Positions 37,932-51,510 of a stretch of DNA of 64,000 bases are shown here, in pieces. The stretch lies in NCBI GenBank assembly GCA_946807835.1, contig OX327705.1:18630501-18694500 (forward strand). Direction: 5' to 3'. A program made the position numbers and the translations under genes. Source of the DNA: Ailanthus altissimus (Eukaryota > Streptophyta > Magnoliopsida > Sapindales > Simaroubaceae). The notes below the pieces were generated by a model, which was not told the DNA's origin, made no database searches, and saw nothing but the letters and a program-made list of their open reading frames with translations. Position 1 is the stretch's first letter. The number at the start of each line of letters is the position of its first letter.

Positions 37932-38110
37932 TGTAACAATTATCAAGAAAACATTACATATATATAGTCTGTACATACAAGTAAAAAGAATAATTACAAG
38001 AGAAAGAAATTATAAGAAAGGTAATTTAGGCTAATTGAGATTGTTGACTAAAAACTAATAAAGAAGAAATTATTATGGAAATTTATGAATTCGTTTTTCG
38101 TCTTTTAACA
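37932..38110 (-). repeat. 3' LTR of copia C
   Basis: 179 bp. It starts tgttaaaaga and ends ttgttaca in minus orientation (TG...CA), immediately after the polypurine tract. Its partner LTR was not located in the window, and a target duplication could not be tested. Confidence 0.6.
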
Positions 38111-38926
38111 CTCCCTCTCAAGTTGGAGAGTGAATGTTAAGAACTCTCAACTTACCTAGTAAGATGAGAAAACAACTTGACTCAATGGCTTGGTAAATAG
38201 GTTCGCAACTTGTTTTCCGCTTTCTATGAAAGATGTCTTGAGAACCCCCTTGTATTCGTTCATAGATTGTATGATAATCTATTTCAATATGTTTGATTAT
38301 TTGGAAGACTTGGTTGGCTGAAATATAAATTGTTGTTTGATTGTTACAAAAGTGTTGAACTAGTTAAGTGAGGCACTTGTATTCTCTCATTAAGTTTTGT
38401 AGCCAAGTTAGCTCACAAGTAATCAATGTTGTGGACCTATATTCAGCTTCTGTTGATGATCGTGATACGATGGCTTGTTTTTTACTTTTTCATGAGATGA
38501 GTGAATCACTAAGAAAAAAATAATGACCACTAACGAACCACCATGTATATGGACATCCGCCTCAATCACTATCACAAAACCCATCAACTGAAGCTTATTA
38601 TGTGAAGAGAACAAAAGACCTTGTCGTGGAGCATTTTTTAGGTAGCATAATACTTGATATATTGCTTCAAGATGTGGTCTTTTAGGCTATTACATGAACT
38701 GCCTGAGTGTGTTGACTTAGTAGATAATATCTGGTCTATTTATGGTAAGATAAATTAATTTTCCAATCAACCCAAAATTGTGGCCTGGATTTTTAATCAA
38801 CTCCCCCTCATTGGAAGCAAGTTTAAGATTTTATTCTATAGAAAATTTTATAGGTTTTGCACCAAGTAGTCCATCTTCTTTTAGTATATCAAGTGTGTAT
38901 TTTTGTTGGTTGATAAAAATTTCTTC

Positions 38927-39105
38927 TATTAAGGAATTATTTTGGAATGATTCCGGAATAATTTTTTTATATTCTCCTACTATATATATATATATTATTA
39001 ATGTAAAATATTATTTCCTATTATGTGTATGTCTTAAGCCTATATAAAGGCAAATCTTATATATTATTTGATACAATGAAATATACTCCCCTTATATTTC
39101 TCACA
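38927..39105 (+). repeat. 5' LTR of copia B
   Basis: Starts tattaaggaattattttgg and ends atttctcaca. Includes a TATA-like tract and 'gcctatataaa' promoter-like sequence near 39038. Confidence 0.8.
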
Positions 39106-39834
39106 TGGTATCAGAACTTTGGTTTCTTTATTATCACTTTATTTAGCTAGAGATTTGTCAGAATTTTTTCAAAACCCGTCGGAATCCACCGAAGATTTTT
39201 GAAAAGTTGTTGGAAAACGCAAAAAGTTTGCCATGTTAGCCATCGCCAATCTTAGTATACTTAGAATCCTCTGGCCATTTTAACGCCGTCAATGATGCAC
39301 CAATCAGAGGTCGAAAATCGCCGGACGTGCCGCTTGAAGACCACTGTCGCCAGCCATTATCACTTCAGATCCTGCCCATTCTACGGCGACGTGACCGACA
39401 CCGTCCTAACCAAAAGAATCCTCAATCACTAGCAGTTCAAACACCGCTGAGTTTATTCCAATCAAAGGTCGGAGTCAGCCGGACGCCCCACCTGAAGTTT
39501 ACTATTTCCTCTTAAGGGCCTGTTTGTAAATTTTCCAGTATTTAAAGGTCAGATTGTAATATTATATTCTTTTGGAGTATTTTTACAATTTTTAAAAGTT
39601 TTAAAGGGGGTTATTTTGTAATTTTGAAAAAGTATAAGGTCACTTTGCAATTATAAAAAGTTAAGGGGTCATGTTGCAATTAATAAAAAAAAATTAAGGG
39701 TTTAATTTATAATTACTCAATTTTGAAGGGTCAATTTGTAATTCTTAAAAGTCTATAGGTTAACTTGTAATTATTATAAGTTTAGGGACTATGTTGTCAT
39801 TAGTAAAAAAACCAAAAAATAAAATTTACATATT

Positions 39835-42630
39835 TTGGGATTTATGGATAAATGTTATACTTCTCGGTATTATTCTGTTGGTTCTGCTCTACTTAAGCCG
39901 TGCCATATACCTGGACTATCTCAAGGTGCTACTTTTACAAGACTTGTTGTTACTACTGCACAGGATAGTATGAATGGTTCCTCTAATAAACTTGAATCTT
40001 TACTCCGTCTACTTCTTAATTTCTGCTTTCTCGAATATATCAGGTAATTCTTCTTAGTATTTTGACTCTGTATGTTGCAATCACATAACTTTTGATCCTA
40101 CAATTTTCTCCTCTAAAACTCTTAATTCTTATTTACTATCTATTCAAACTACTAATGGTTCTCTCATGGAAGTTAATTATATTGGTCAAGTGTCTTGTCC
40201 TAATCTCTTCGTATCTGACATTTGTTTTTATATTTCTAACCTTACCTTAAATTTTTTGTCTGTTGATCAATTATGTAAACTTGGTCTTAATGTCTTGTTA
40301 ACTGCTTCTGGTTGTTGTGTGCAGGATCCAAAGACCGGTCCGGCGTTTAGGACAGGCCGTAAGGTTAGACGTCTGTATGAACTTATTTCTTTAAATTTAT
40401 CATTTCTGTATCTTTCATCTACAGCATCTACCTTTTCAGTGCCTTCATTACATCTTTGGCACTCTCGTTTGAGTCATGCGTCAGTCAATCGCATCCAATC
40501 TCTGGTATCCAGTGGTCATTTAGGTATTGTTTCTAATAATAAAAATGATTGTCTTACATGTTCTTTAACTAAATAACCCGCTTTACCTTTCGATAATAGT
40601 ATTACTGTCTTTCATGCTCCATTTGATCTTGTATATTCTAATATATGGGGTCCTTCTCTAAATGCCACAATAGGAGGATCCAAATATTTTGTGATCTTCA
40701 TTGATGACTATTCTCGATATACTTGGTTGTTTCTTATGAAACAATGATCTGAATTTACTAAAATTTATCGAAATTTTTCTCAGATGGTTAAAACTCAGTT
40801 ATCATGTTTTATTAAGGTTTTTCGTACTGATAATGCCATAGAATATAGAGATTCTGATTTTCTAAATCTTTTACAAGAACATGGTACTATATGTCAAAGG
40901 TTTTGTCCTGGTACATTTCAGTAAAATGAGAGAGTTGAACGTAAACACAAACATTTTCTAAATTTTTCTGAGGCCTTCTATACACATTCTCTTTGTCGTT
41001 CATCTCGGGTAAGAGAACTTCTCGTTAAACTTCGTGATTATCACTGTTTCTCTACTACCCTTTCTTTATCTGAGCCTCAATCATAAAATTGCAGAAAAAT
41101 ATTTTGAGGCTAGTTCTAATCCTGTTTGGTAGTAAGTAATGACAGAAAAATTGCAGGTTCTTAAGAAGTCGTATACTTGAAATTTTGTTACTATTTTATC
41201 CAATAAAATTGCCATTGGATACAAATGGGTGTGCAAGATCAAGACCAAATCTGATGGATCTATTGAGCGTTATAAAACCCGCTTTGTTGCCAAAGACTTT
41301 ACTCGAGAATATGGAATTGATTATGAAGAAACTTTTGCCCCAGTTACTAGACTTACTTCTGTTCAAAGTTTATTGGTGTTACTGCAATTCGTAGTTGGAC
41401 ATTATTTCAGATGAATGTCAAAAATGCTTTCTTTAATAGTGATCTCATAGTAGAAGTGTATATGAAGCCTCCTCCTAGTTATCTATATCCTCCTAGTAAA
41501 GTATGTAAATTTCATCGTGCTCTATATGGTCTTAAACAAGTTCCTCGTGCATGGTTTGTAAAGTTTAGTAGGACTATTCTTCAGCATGGTTTTTAGTCTA
41601 GTCCCTATGACTCAACTCTTTTTGTCCGCAAGACAACATAAGGTTGTGTTCTCATTCTTCTCTATATTGATGATATGATTATCACGGGTGATGATTTTCT
41701 TGGTATTTCCACTCTCAAGAACTTTCTTTAGCAACACTTTGAAATGAAAGATCTTGGCAACTTTAGTTATTTCCTTGGCCTTGAAGTATTATTTGACTAT
41801 ACTGGGTATTATCTTTATCAGGCTAAATATGCATCCGATCTACTTAATAAAGTTGGGTTGACAGACAGTAAGACTGCCTCATCTCCTCTAGAGCCTAATG
41901 CCAAACTCTGATCCTCTGATGGTACTTTCTCAGTGATGCTACCCTCTATCGTCAGTTGGTTGGTAGTTTGGTCTACCTTACAGTTACTCGCTCAGACATT
42001 GCTCATATTGTTCACGTTGTCAGTCAATTTATAGCCGATCCTCATACCTCTCATTATGCAGCAATTCTTCATATCTTATGTTATCTCAAAGGTATATTTT
42101 TTCACGATTTCCATTTTTTGGCTCACTCTCATCTAGTGTTACGAGCTTATGCTGATGTAAATATGGTGGGTGATCGTATAGATCAACGATCAACTATTAA
42201 ATTTTGTCTTTTCTTGAGTGATTATCTTATTTCATGAAAAAGTAAGAAACAGACAGCTACTGCTTGCTCGAGTACTGAAGTTGAGTACCGTGCTCTTACA
42301 AATATTACCCAAGAGATTGTATAGCTCTACTGGCTTTTTGAAGATATGGGTATTTCTCACAATAGAGCTACATCTCTTTATGGTGACAATCAAAGTGCTA
42401 TCCAAATTTCCCACAATGATTGTTTCATGAGCGGACTAAACATATTGAAATAGATTGTCATTTTGTTCGGAAACACATTTCTCAAGGCACTATCATGCTC
42501 CACTCCATCTCCTCTGAGGAGCAACCTGCTAATATCTTTATCAAATCTCTACTTCCTCATCATTTTCATGCTCTAGTCTCCAAACTCAAGTTTGCTTTTA
42601 CTGTGCTATCTTGCGTTTTGAGGTGGGGAG
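39835..42630 (+). pseudogene. Copia B pol (protease, integrase, RT, RNase H) with stops
   Basis: Plus-strand frames give the order of a copia polyprotein. The protease core is DSGCCNHIT (about 40065-40090). The GAG-pre-integrase segment is LHLWHSRLSHASVNRIQSL (within 40166-40576). Integrase has FVIFIDDYSRYTWLFLMK and VFRTDNAIEYR and lacks its 3' part. The RT is [40 protein letters not shown] and the active site YIDDMIITGDD (about 41670). RNase H (41956-42630) has a mutated 'LRAYADVN' and 'DNQSAIQIS'. The gag region between the leader and 39835 is largely missing. At least ten in-frame stops make it non-autonomous. Confidence 0.8.
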
Positions 42631-44273
42631 AAGTATTAATTAATTAATTATTCTAGAATGCTTTCAGAATAATTCCTTTATATTCTCCTACCATATATAT
42701 ATATATATATTATTAATGTAAAATATCATTTTCTATTATGTATATGTCTTAAGCCTATATAAACGCAAATCTTGTAGATTATTTGATACAGTAAAATATA
42801 CTCCCCTTATATTTCTCATATCTTCTTTAAATCGAGCAACTTCTATTCCAAGAAAATACCTCAATGTACTAAGATCCTTGATCTAAAGGCAACTGGCTAG
42901 CAAATCTTTTACATTTTGTATTATCTTCTCATTGTTATTGGTGATGACCATATTGTCGGCATAGAGAAGGATAGCGGTGAGAGAACCATCACTAACCTTA
43001 GTGAATAAAGAATAACCGGCTCATGATTTTCAAAAGTTGACCTTCTTGATTATAGAAAGAAATTTATGATGTCGATAAATTAAGTGTTGCTCCCTTTGTC
43101 GACGAAGACCCGGTGGAGGAGTCATATAAACTTCCTTAGTCAATTCCCTATGAAGGAAGACACTTTGAACATCCATTTGATGAAGAATGTAATGTTGAAT
43201 GGAAGTAATAGCCAATAAACACCAAAAGGTAGTTAATTTTACCACAAGAGCAAAAGTTTCAGTATAATCAATGCCCTTGCATTGAGTAAACCCATTGGCT
43301 ACAAGACGGGTTTTATAATGCTCAACTGAGCCATTAGAGTTGTACTTGAATTTTCAAACCTATTTAAAACCGATGGGGCGATGACCAAGAGATAAAGGAG
43401 CAACCTGCTGATATCTTTATCAAATCTCTACTTCCTCATCGTTTTCATGCTCTAGTCTCTAAACTCAAGTTTGCTTTTACTGTGCTATCTTACGTTTTGA
43501 GGTGAGGGGAAGTATTAATTAATTAATTATTCTAGAATGATTTCAGAATAATTCCTTTATATTCTCCTACCATATATATATATATTATTAATGTAAAATA
43601 TCATTTTCTATTATGTATATGTCTTAAGCCTATATAAACGCAAATCTTGTAGATTATTTGATACAGTAAAATATACTCCCCTTATATTTCTCATATCTTC
43701 TTTAAATCGAGCAACTTCTATTCCAAGAAAATACCTCAATGTACTAAGATCCTTGATCTAAAGGCAACTGGCTAGCAAATCTTTTACATTTTGTATTATC
43801 TTCTCATTGTTATTGGTGATGACCATATTGTCGGCATAGAGAAGGATAGCGGTGAGAGAACCATCACTAACCTTAGTGAATAAAGAATAACCGGCTCATG
43901 ATTTTCAAAAGTTGACCTTCTTGATTATAGAAAGAAATTTATGATGTCGATAAATTAAGTGTTGCTCCCTTTGTCGACGAAGACCCGGTGGAGGAGTCAT
44001 ATAAACTTCCTTAGTCAATTCCCTATGAAGGAAGACATTTTGAACATCCATTTGATGAAGAATATAATGCTGAATGGAAGTAATAGCCAATAAACACCAA
44101 AAGGTAGTTAATTTTACCACAAGAGCAAAAGTTTCAGTATAATCAATGCCCTTGCATTGAGTAAACCCATTGGCTACAAGACGGGTTTTATAATGCTCAA
44201 CTAAGCCATTAGAGTTGTACTTGAATTTTCAAACCTATTTAAAACCGATGGGGCGATGACCAAGAGATAAAGG
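42521..44273. repeat. Tandem duplication, unit ~0.88 kb, nearly identical copies
   Basis: Copy 1 runs 42521 to 43398 and copy 2 from about 43399 to 44273, offset 879 bp at the left edge and 875 bp at the right edge. Each copy contains the last ~115 bp of copia B RNase H, its 3' LTR, the TCTTC junction and ~570 bp of copia C reverse transcriptase. The two embedded 71-codon frames (43030-43245 and 43905-44120) differ at a single residue (Ser versus Asn). The breakpoints share the short word agg ('gataaagg' / 'tgagg'), consistent with a microhomology-mediated event. The high identity shows that it arose long after copia B inserted. Confidence 0.9.
42634..42820 (+). repeat. 3' LTR of copia B
   Basis: 187 bp, starting tattaattaattaattatt and ending atttctcata, followed by the target duplication tcttc. 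Its (TA)n tract is longer than that of the duplicated copy at 43513-43694. Confidence 0.8.
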
Positions 44274-46700
44274 AACCATACTCCAAGTATGATTTGTTTT
44301 AAGGGAAAAAAGTTCATCATTCATAGCAGTAACCCACTTGGGATTGTGGCAAGCCTATTTATAAGTTTTTGGTTCAACCAAGTAAGAGACAGTTTGATAA
44401 AATTCTTGTGTAGATGTGAGAGATGAGAGTAAAAAATATAAGGTGAAAATGAGTGGCATGTGCTGGACATAACTAAAGAAGAGGAAAGACCATAAGCAAG
44501 AAGAGTTGAATGGTTCATTTAATAATCTTATAGATGGTTTGGAAGTTTGATGGGGCAGAAAGGTCGTTGGGTTAGATAAAATAGAGGTTTTGACTCGAAT
44601 TCAAAGAGATCTAAGGTGGTAGGCACCATGGTGAGGCAAAGGGCTGCTGCGGCACTGAGGTTCTAAATTAGCTCTTTGGTACTGGGTAAAATGGCACCCT
44701 GGTGAGAGATGGTCAGTGCCAAGTGTTAGAAAGATGGATGTCAGCGTTGCAACTTGAAGTAGGAGGCATTACAGTGTTGAGTTTCTAAAATGGGTCTTGG
44801 AAATCTATAGGTTTAGTTCTACGGTATGGGACTGGTGGAGCTACATTGTTTAGTTTCTAGAATTTGGTGTAGCGGCATTGTGATTTTGGACAAAAATTAG
44901 AATGTCAGCATTGTGGATTGAAGGAATGGACGTCCTGATGCTGAGAGGTAGTGTGTCAGTGCCACAGTGCTGGGTATTAAACATCGCGACATCAATGGTA
45001 ATGGCAATGTTTTCATTATTTTATGGGTCTTGGGTGTCATCTGTGTTGTCAAATGGTAATGGTAGGGCTATGTGGTCATCAAGGTTTTTAGGTGCAGTAA
45101 TGGAATATGGGAATATGCATTAATGAAATACTACATCATGAGAGATGAAGAGTTGATGAGATTGAAGATCATATATATGACAGCACTTTTGTCTAGGTAG
45201 ATGGCCAAGAAATATGCATTTGTGAGCTATAGAGCCAAATTTATGGTAGGGTTTGAGATTGGTAACATAACATAAACATCCAATAGTACGAAGATGAGAG
45301 AAATTGGGGGGTTTATTGTGGAGATGATGGTATGGTGTTTCATTGGAAAAGATGGGTATTGGAAGGCGATTTATTAAGTAGCAAGCTGTTTGTAGGTTTT
45401 TCCTCTAAAATTGAAAAGGTAAATTTGCTTGAAAAATGAGTGAACGACTCACATTTAAGAAGTATCTATGCTTATGTTCAACCACTTCATTTTGTTAGGG
45501 TGTGTATAGAGAAATGTGTTAGAAAGAAGTACCATTATTTATAAAAAAATTTGTAAAGATAAAAATTCCTTCCCATTGTTAGAACGTAAAGTTTTAATCT
45601 CACAATGAAATTGAGTTTGGACCTATGAAAAAAATGACTTGATTATTTTTTGAGTTTCAAATTTAAAACACATCAAATGAATTCAAGTATAATGAGAGTA
45701 ATCATCAATAATAGAAGAAATAACAAGCTTTTATATGGAAAGAAATTTTATGAGGTTCCTAAATATCACAATGAATTAAATTAAAAAGTACACTAATAGA
45801 TATAGAACTACTAGAAAAAGATAAACGAGTTTGTTTAACTAAAGGACAAACATCACAAAATAAAGCATAATTGAAACAAATTTCTTGGTTGGTCTTGGAG
45901 AGTGCCTGAAAAGGTGCAATGGAGGAATAACCCAATCGTTGATGCCAAATATAAGGATTTTATTAGATGTGGTGTGTGGTTGGTGGTTTTTAGATGGCTT
46001 TAAACCATTAACCAAATATTCTTCGGGAGTGAAGATTGTACTGATAGGACTTTGTTTTTTAGACTCTTATGTTGTCGTTGAGTTATTAATGTTAAGCTTC
46101 TTCTTTTTTTACTCACATTCTTTCTATATAGTGTGTGTCTGGATGGAAAGCCATGAAAAAAAGTAACAACGATCAATGTGTGATTGTTTTTGTAATAATG
46201 AGAATAACTCTTTTTTTTTTATACCCACTCCTTGGTGTCTGAGTTGTTTAAAATTTGCATTATAGCAAAACTAGTGCATTCTTTTCTGGTGGTCACTTTA
46301 ATTTATCTCTCTTGTTGGAGTATTAAGGCATGAAATTTTTGCGTGTTTGGAAGAGGGCTTATCATGAGGATGAACCTTGTATAATGGCATACAACTTATT
46401 TAGTAACATCAAGAAATACGTTTCTAGCGACCGTGATATTGAGTGACTCCAACGATCACATGCGGCGATCAGCGCTGTGGTGCTGAGTGTTAGAATTCAA
46501 CGCTGTGGTGCTACTTTTCTAGTGGCGTGTCACTGAGTCCATACTTAGTGCCAATTTTTGATTTTTCATTATTCTTCACTTCCTTGATTCATTATGTCTT
46601 ACTTTGTTTATTTTTGAAATACTCTTTGAAATATTCAAAAATTTCTCCCATATTTAAAAAATAAACAAATAAGTAATTTAGCTCCAAAATTGAAAGTAGA

Positions 46701-49700
46701 ATTTAACGTAAATGAATTAGTGCTTTTTCAAGGTATGAACCAATTATTGAACAAGTAACTGTATTTTATAGGAATTGGATAAAACTAACTTTTTTTTTTA
46801 TTAACCGTTATTCCTTTATTGTAAAATAGAGGATTAAATATACGCATGAAACTGTCTAGTAACTTATTTTATATCCAGTGTCATGGCACTTTATGACCTT
46901 GTGTCATCCTAGTTTTATGAGTGCTTTAGATATGCCTGCTTAGCTCTCATAGGAAATGATCTAATTCTACATTCACATAGGTGACACTCTATTAAGTGTG
47001 TTATACAGGATAACACACCACCATACAATAATGGGTTATGAAGTTCATTAAGAGTATAAAACTTATCATTTCCCACTATAGATGTACTACCTCGCCTTAG
47101 AGAGTGACTTTTAATATATTGTCAGTAATACAACAAGTGACTTATTTTTACTCCTATTAACCTACTTCATGGGATCTCCAATCACATAGGTGGGGTTACC
47201 ATCACTCTTGCCTTATGTTATATGCAGAAGTCCTCATCCCCTTCAACATATATTCCACTAATCTCTTATTTAGTGGTTTAGTAAGAGGATTGACCAAATT
47301 CATCTTTGACCTCACAAAATCTAGGCTCACCACCCAAATTCTAACAGTTGCTTAATTATACCATGTCTTAGAAATATGTGTCTATTTTTCCTATTATAAA
47401 TTTTACTTTTCGCTCTAGCTATCGCAGCTAGATAATCACAATAAATTGAAATCAATATAGGAGGATAAGAGTAAATAGGAAGACCAGTTATAAGTGTTCT
47501 CAACCACTTAGCTTTGGAATAAGCCTTTTACAAAGCCATCAACTCATACTCCATAATAAATTGATCTATATATGTCTATTTAGTGGATTTTCAACATATG
47601 ACTCCACCCAAAATGAACACAAATTCACTAGTAGGCTTATTTTCATTGGATTTAGAGATCCAATTTGCTTTACAATAACCTTCTACCACTAGTTATGATA
47701 AACTATAGGTGATTTCATAGGTTTTAGTGTCTATTAAATACTTTGCTAGTTTATTCAAGGCACTCCAATGCTTTTTGCTTGAATTTTGAGTATATCTACT
47801 CAGTCTTCCTACAACATATGCTATATTAGGTCTAGTATTATTTATTAAATACATGATACTACTAATTATTTGAGCATAATAGATCTGATTATTGTGGGTG
47901 AGTGTGTGTGATTATTGAAATGAAAATGCATGTTACACATGACGTGTAGCAAAAAAGTAAAATTCATTTTAACAATCACATTCCCAAAATTAAAATTTAT
48001 TATAATAATAAAAATTATAGCTTTAATGATGGTCGATGCAATTTGACAATTTCAATCTCGCATGGTCTTGTCCTAAAGTGCTATCGCGAACAATTCTAGG
48101 AATTGATGTTGATAGGATCAAGACACTAAAATAGTAGCTTAATTTTTGCATGATTGATATATAAGCTTTCATAGTGCTATTCCTATTTATTTTCTCAGCT
48201 TTCTTCAACTAAACCGAACGATATTTTAGAGCATAAGCCTTAAGCTATTTATCTCCTTTTATTTTGTATCTTATAACAAGAAGAGTATTTTCTTATTTTT
48301 TGTTCACCCTTTTGCCGAACTTCACACCCCCACAAAATGCAACTCATTTTCATTTTTAAGTGCGTTGACTTTTGCTTAAAGACAAATGTCCATTAAGCTG
48401 CGATATGTAACCAATTTAATTAAGTTAATAATATTTGTTAGCTTAATAAAATAATAAGCTTAACACTTAAACTTTAACATTCGTGCATCGTAAGAGATTC
48501 TAAAACCAATCCTATTTTTTTAAATTTTTCGGACCGAACTGTTCGATCCAGTATACTACTACCTTAGTGCTCTATGAGTATACTTCATATTATGAGACTT
48601 TCTAGGTTCACACTTATTTGTCATATGGAACCTTTCCATAAGTTCGTGAACATTACCTATACACATATTATGGATACAACAAAATGATGCATTAAACCAT
48701 ATAAGTTGAGGTTAAAATATATTCGTATAGTCCCTCAATCACTTATATCTCAAAAGAGCAGAGATATATATCTTCACCGTCAAATACCTATTTGCTTGAC
48801 CATGAACTTATCTCCATATTTGTATTTCTATAAACAATATTCGTAAATACTTTTGCGCCATTATTTTTAATTTATGGAAATTCTTTTTCGGGGGTTAATG
48901 CTTGTGGTCACAATACTTTTTGAAAAATAATCTTAAAACATTAGGATATACAATTTACCCATATAAACTGATGAATCCTATATCCACTCACACACAACAA
49001 TTATTTCATCTCCATTAAACAAATTAGCTTTAGGAGTTTTTATTGTTTCCCTTTTTATCTCATTTTCTGTACTTACATTGATAAGCCAATAACTACTCTT
49101 GCCACAAACATAACAATTAACTTTCTTCTTAAATGAGGATTTTGGATTCTTAAATTATGGTTTGTTTGTGGATTTAAGATGCTTCTCACTTAGAACAACA
49201 TCATTCTCAATTAAGTTAGCCTTAGAAATTATTTTCCTTGGCCTTCTCACTATTCTCCCATTGATGATTTTTTTCTTCAATTCCAATATAAATAATAGAA
49301 CCATCCAAATTCAAATGCTTCCTTTTGTGCTTGTTACTTTTATTGTAATTTCTCTAAGAATCTGGTAATGTTTCTATCAATTAACTAGACACAAAAGGCT
49401 CAGGAAGAATAATATCTTCATTTGTTTTTAAATCTTTGATTAATAAATGAATATCATGGATTTGAGAGGTAATATATATATTTCAAATATTTTAAAGTCT
49501 AGAAAATTAGCAACTATATATTTTTGGGCACTAACATCTTCGATCATATACTTTTTCTTAAGTTAAGCCCAAATTTCATGTGTATTTTTATATGAAGAGC
49601 AGACATCATATAACTCATTAGAAAATGTGTTTAAAATGGTGTTACGACATATCTTGTTTGCCTTATTCCATTTTTGAAATTTTCAGTGTAGTTTTCTTTA

Positions 49701-49890
49701 TAAGCCTTTAGTGGAAGTTATGTAAGAAACTCTACTATGTTCATCATGTCCAAAGTATCAAACACCTAATCCTGTCATCACTTGAAGTACTTTCCATCAA
49801 ACAGTAAAATTTTGGTAGCCTCAGACGATGATTAGCTATAAGTTACAAAGAGGACTCTGAAGTTGTATCTATGAGAAATAGTCTTAAGAT
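46701..49890 (-). mobile_element. Copia D: internally deleted Ty1-copia element
   Basis: A second minus-strand copia element. The gag region (about 49880-48900) shows a 'LLFDGKYFK.WQD' start, a zinc-knuckle-like CYVCGKSSYW (near 49090) and a sequence resembling the protease junction. An RNase H region at 47900-47290 reads MYLINNTRPNIAYVVGRLSR, KHWSALNKLAKYL and YCDYLAAIARAKSKIYNRKN. The reverse transcriptase and integrase are absent. About 700 bp of unassigned sequence (47930-48500) lies between. Below 47200 is probable 3'-end/LTR sequence (DGNPTYVIGDP then stop). Boundaries are approximate. An Athila-like element abuts the gag leader at 49891. Confidence 0.6.
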
Positions 49891-51510
49891 TGTTAGAAAC
49901 ATATAAACGAGGATATAACTTTAAGTGATCGTTAAGGCATGCTAGGTGTTTACGCTCAAAATGTAATGCAGCTATCGCAGTATAGATTGAGGTATTGATC
50001 CCATGAGGAAGCTTTTGGAAAAAAAAGGTTGGTGAAGTAAAATATTAAAGCAGTAGCAAAGGAGAAAATTAATTAATTGGTTTAAGTAGATGAGATAGTA
50101 TTGTCTATAAATTGAGAAAAATGTCTTATGTTGATTTAAACAAGGCTTTGAGAATCACAATTATGCTTTATAAATCTACTCTACATTTTGATTCAATGTT
50201 TATAACTCAATTGAAAGTTTCACATCCAAAACAATCAATCAGAAGATATGTAAAATATAACACATTTAATAACACATGTATTTGATATGACTAAACTCTT
50301 TGCAAATATTAACACAAACTATGTTCATTTATACAAGTTATCTAAGATCGACAATATATCATTTTGACAATATTGTAGTAAAAGATTAACTTGAATATCA
50401 AACAATTATTTTCTTTACATGTTATCCAAGATTGACAATATATCGATTGACAATATTGCAGTAAAAGATTAACATGTAAAACAATGTCACCAATAACAAT
50501 TATAATTCAACAAGAATCACATAAAGAAAGCATGATTGAAAATATATGAAACATGAGAATTAAAACCTTTGGATTATAGAAAAATACTACATAAGAGTTT
50601 AGGCACAAACAAACTTACAAACATTTGTAGCTTTTAACAAACAATCAAAGTTAGAAGTAGATTTATTACACATAAAAGTTCATCTTTTAGCCTTGCCAAG
50701 AACTCTAGCATAGCTTACAATGCATGTTAAAGAGAAGAAAATATGAGAGAATTATCTAATCTTGAAAATGTCCTAAGAGTGTCTTTATATAGGCAATGAA
50801 TGAAAATATGTTAAGTGTGACTTCAATCTTCAAGAATTTAGGCCAACCACTCGTTCACCTATTTGCAGCACTTTTTTGATAATGTAAATGATCGATATAG
50901 CCTTTTTGGCCGACATAAAAGTTGTATAATTCTGTCTCTTCTTTTCATAGGCACTAGGCTCATGCAAATTGGATAAGTATCCAATGAGATATGGGAAAAA
51001 TTCCAAAGATATGTCAGATTTCGACCAACAACCCTTTTACCCAATTGCAATACAATTTGGTCCATGATAACGGATGATTTGGACTTTACCATCAACGTAA
51101 GAGTTTTTGATAATTAAGTTCGTATTTTATAGCTTCAAGAAGTATTCTAATTGGGAACGTATTTTGTGAGATACGGTCCAAATACATGAGTTGGATCAAG
51201 CTGGGCGGAAGTTGTAACCCAATTCTATTGTATCTCAATTTTTGGCCTATAATATGTTGGATTTGACTTTTCAATTGTTCTTTAAGTTTTTGTAAGATTG
51301 AGTCATGTTACTCCAGGTTCAAGAATTTCTTCATTTTGATTTTTACATTGAGAGTTACGTTCATTTACCTAAACCTATGCAAATAACATTCATTAATCAC
51401 AATTTAAAGAGAACACTTTATTTCAAGCTAAAAATATAAAAATGCTAAAATTAGTAACATTAAATGGTGATTGAATCTCTTAATAGATATGCATTTTCAT
51501 GTGTTCATCA
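49891..51510 (-). repeat. 3' LTR of the Athila-like element
   Basis: In minus orientation it starts tgatgaacacatgaaaatgc just after a polypurine-like stretch and ends gtttctaaca (TG...CA), 1620 bp. A duplicated word 'gacaatatatc' at about 50350 and 50425 lies inside. Only one LTR is in the window, so the boundaries rest on TG/CA ends and the polypurine position. Confidence 0.6.

Larger units (their letters stand above)
38927..42820 (+). mobile_element. Copia B: full-length Ty1-copia, 3894 bp, TSD TCTTC
   Basis: Both LTRs are present: 38927-39105 and 42634-42820. They share the block 'ttatattctcctaccatata' through 'actccccttatatttctca'. The primer-binding site tggtatcagaac (39106-39117) matches the initiator-Met tRNA type, and the polypurine stretch gaggtggggagaag precedes the 3' LTR. 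The flanks are tcttc at 38922-38926 and 42821-42825, a perfect 5-bp target duplication. The host site is the reverse transcriptase of copia C. The two LTRs differ at many positions (roughly 85% alike by eye), so the insertion is not recent. Confidence 0.88.
38111..46600 (-). pseudogene. Copia C gag-pol remnants
   Basis: Minus-strand frames from high to low coordinate show: pre-integrase and integrase fragments (about 46160-45300, NNGKEFLSL and a LINRLP-type region); a FLGYPPGQKGYK-like segment near 45230-45130; reverse transcriptase (43245-43030, duplicated at 44120-43905) with HQMDVQSVFLHRELTKEVYM and PPPGL; a changed active site reading YADN instead of YxDD near 42960-42985; after the copia B interruption, RNase H and the C-terminal region (about 38830-38130, KHIEIDYH-like order). 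Stops and frameshifts are abundant. The variable region at 44600-45020 is GC-rich and repetitive in wording. Confidence 0.65.
37932..46700 (-). mobile_element. Copia C: decayed Ty1-copia element split by copia B
   Basis: A minus-strand Ty1-copia element. The 3' LTR is at 37932-38110 and is preceded by the typical copia polypurine end (caacttgagagggagtgtta in minus orientation, near 38105-38125). Pol is read from about 46200 down to 38130. Copia B (38927-42820) is inserted in the reverse transcriptase, and part of the junction is tandemly duplicated. Excising copia B and one TCTTC copy restores the minus-strand frame IKDLSTLRYFLGIEVARFKE followed by EIFINQQKYTLDILKEDGLL. No 5' LTR was found; the upper boundary near 46700 is approximate. 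Confidence 0.72.

Noticed and set aside
45885..46166. 93-codon plus-strand ORF
   Set aside because: Antisense to the copia C pre-integrase region.
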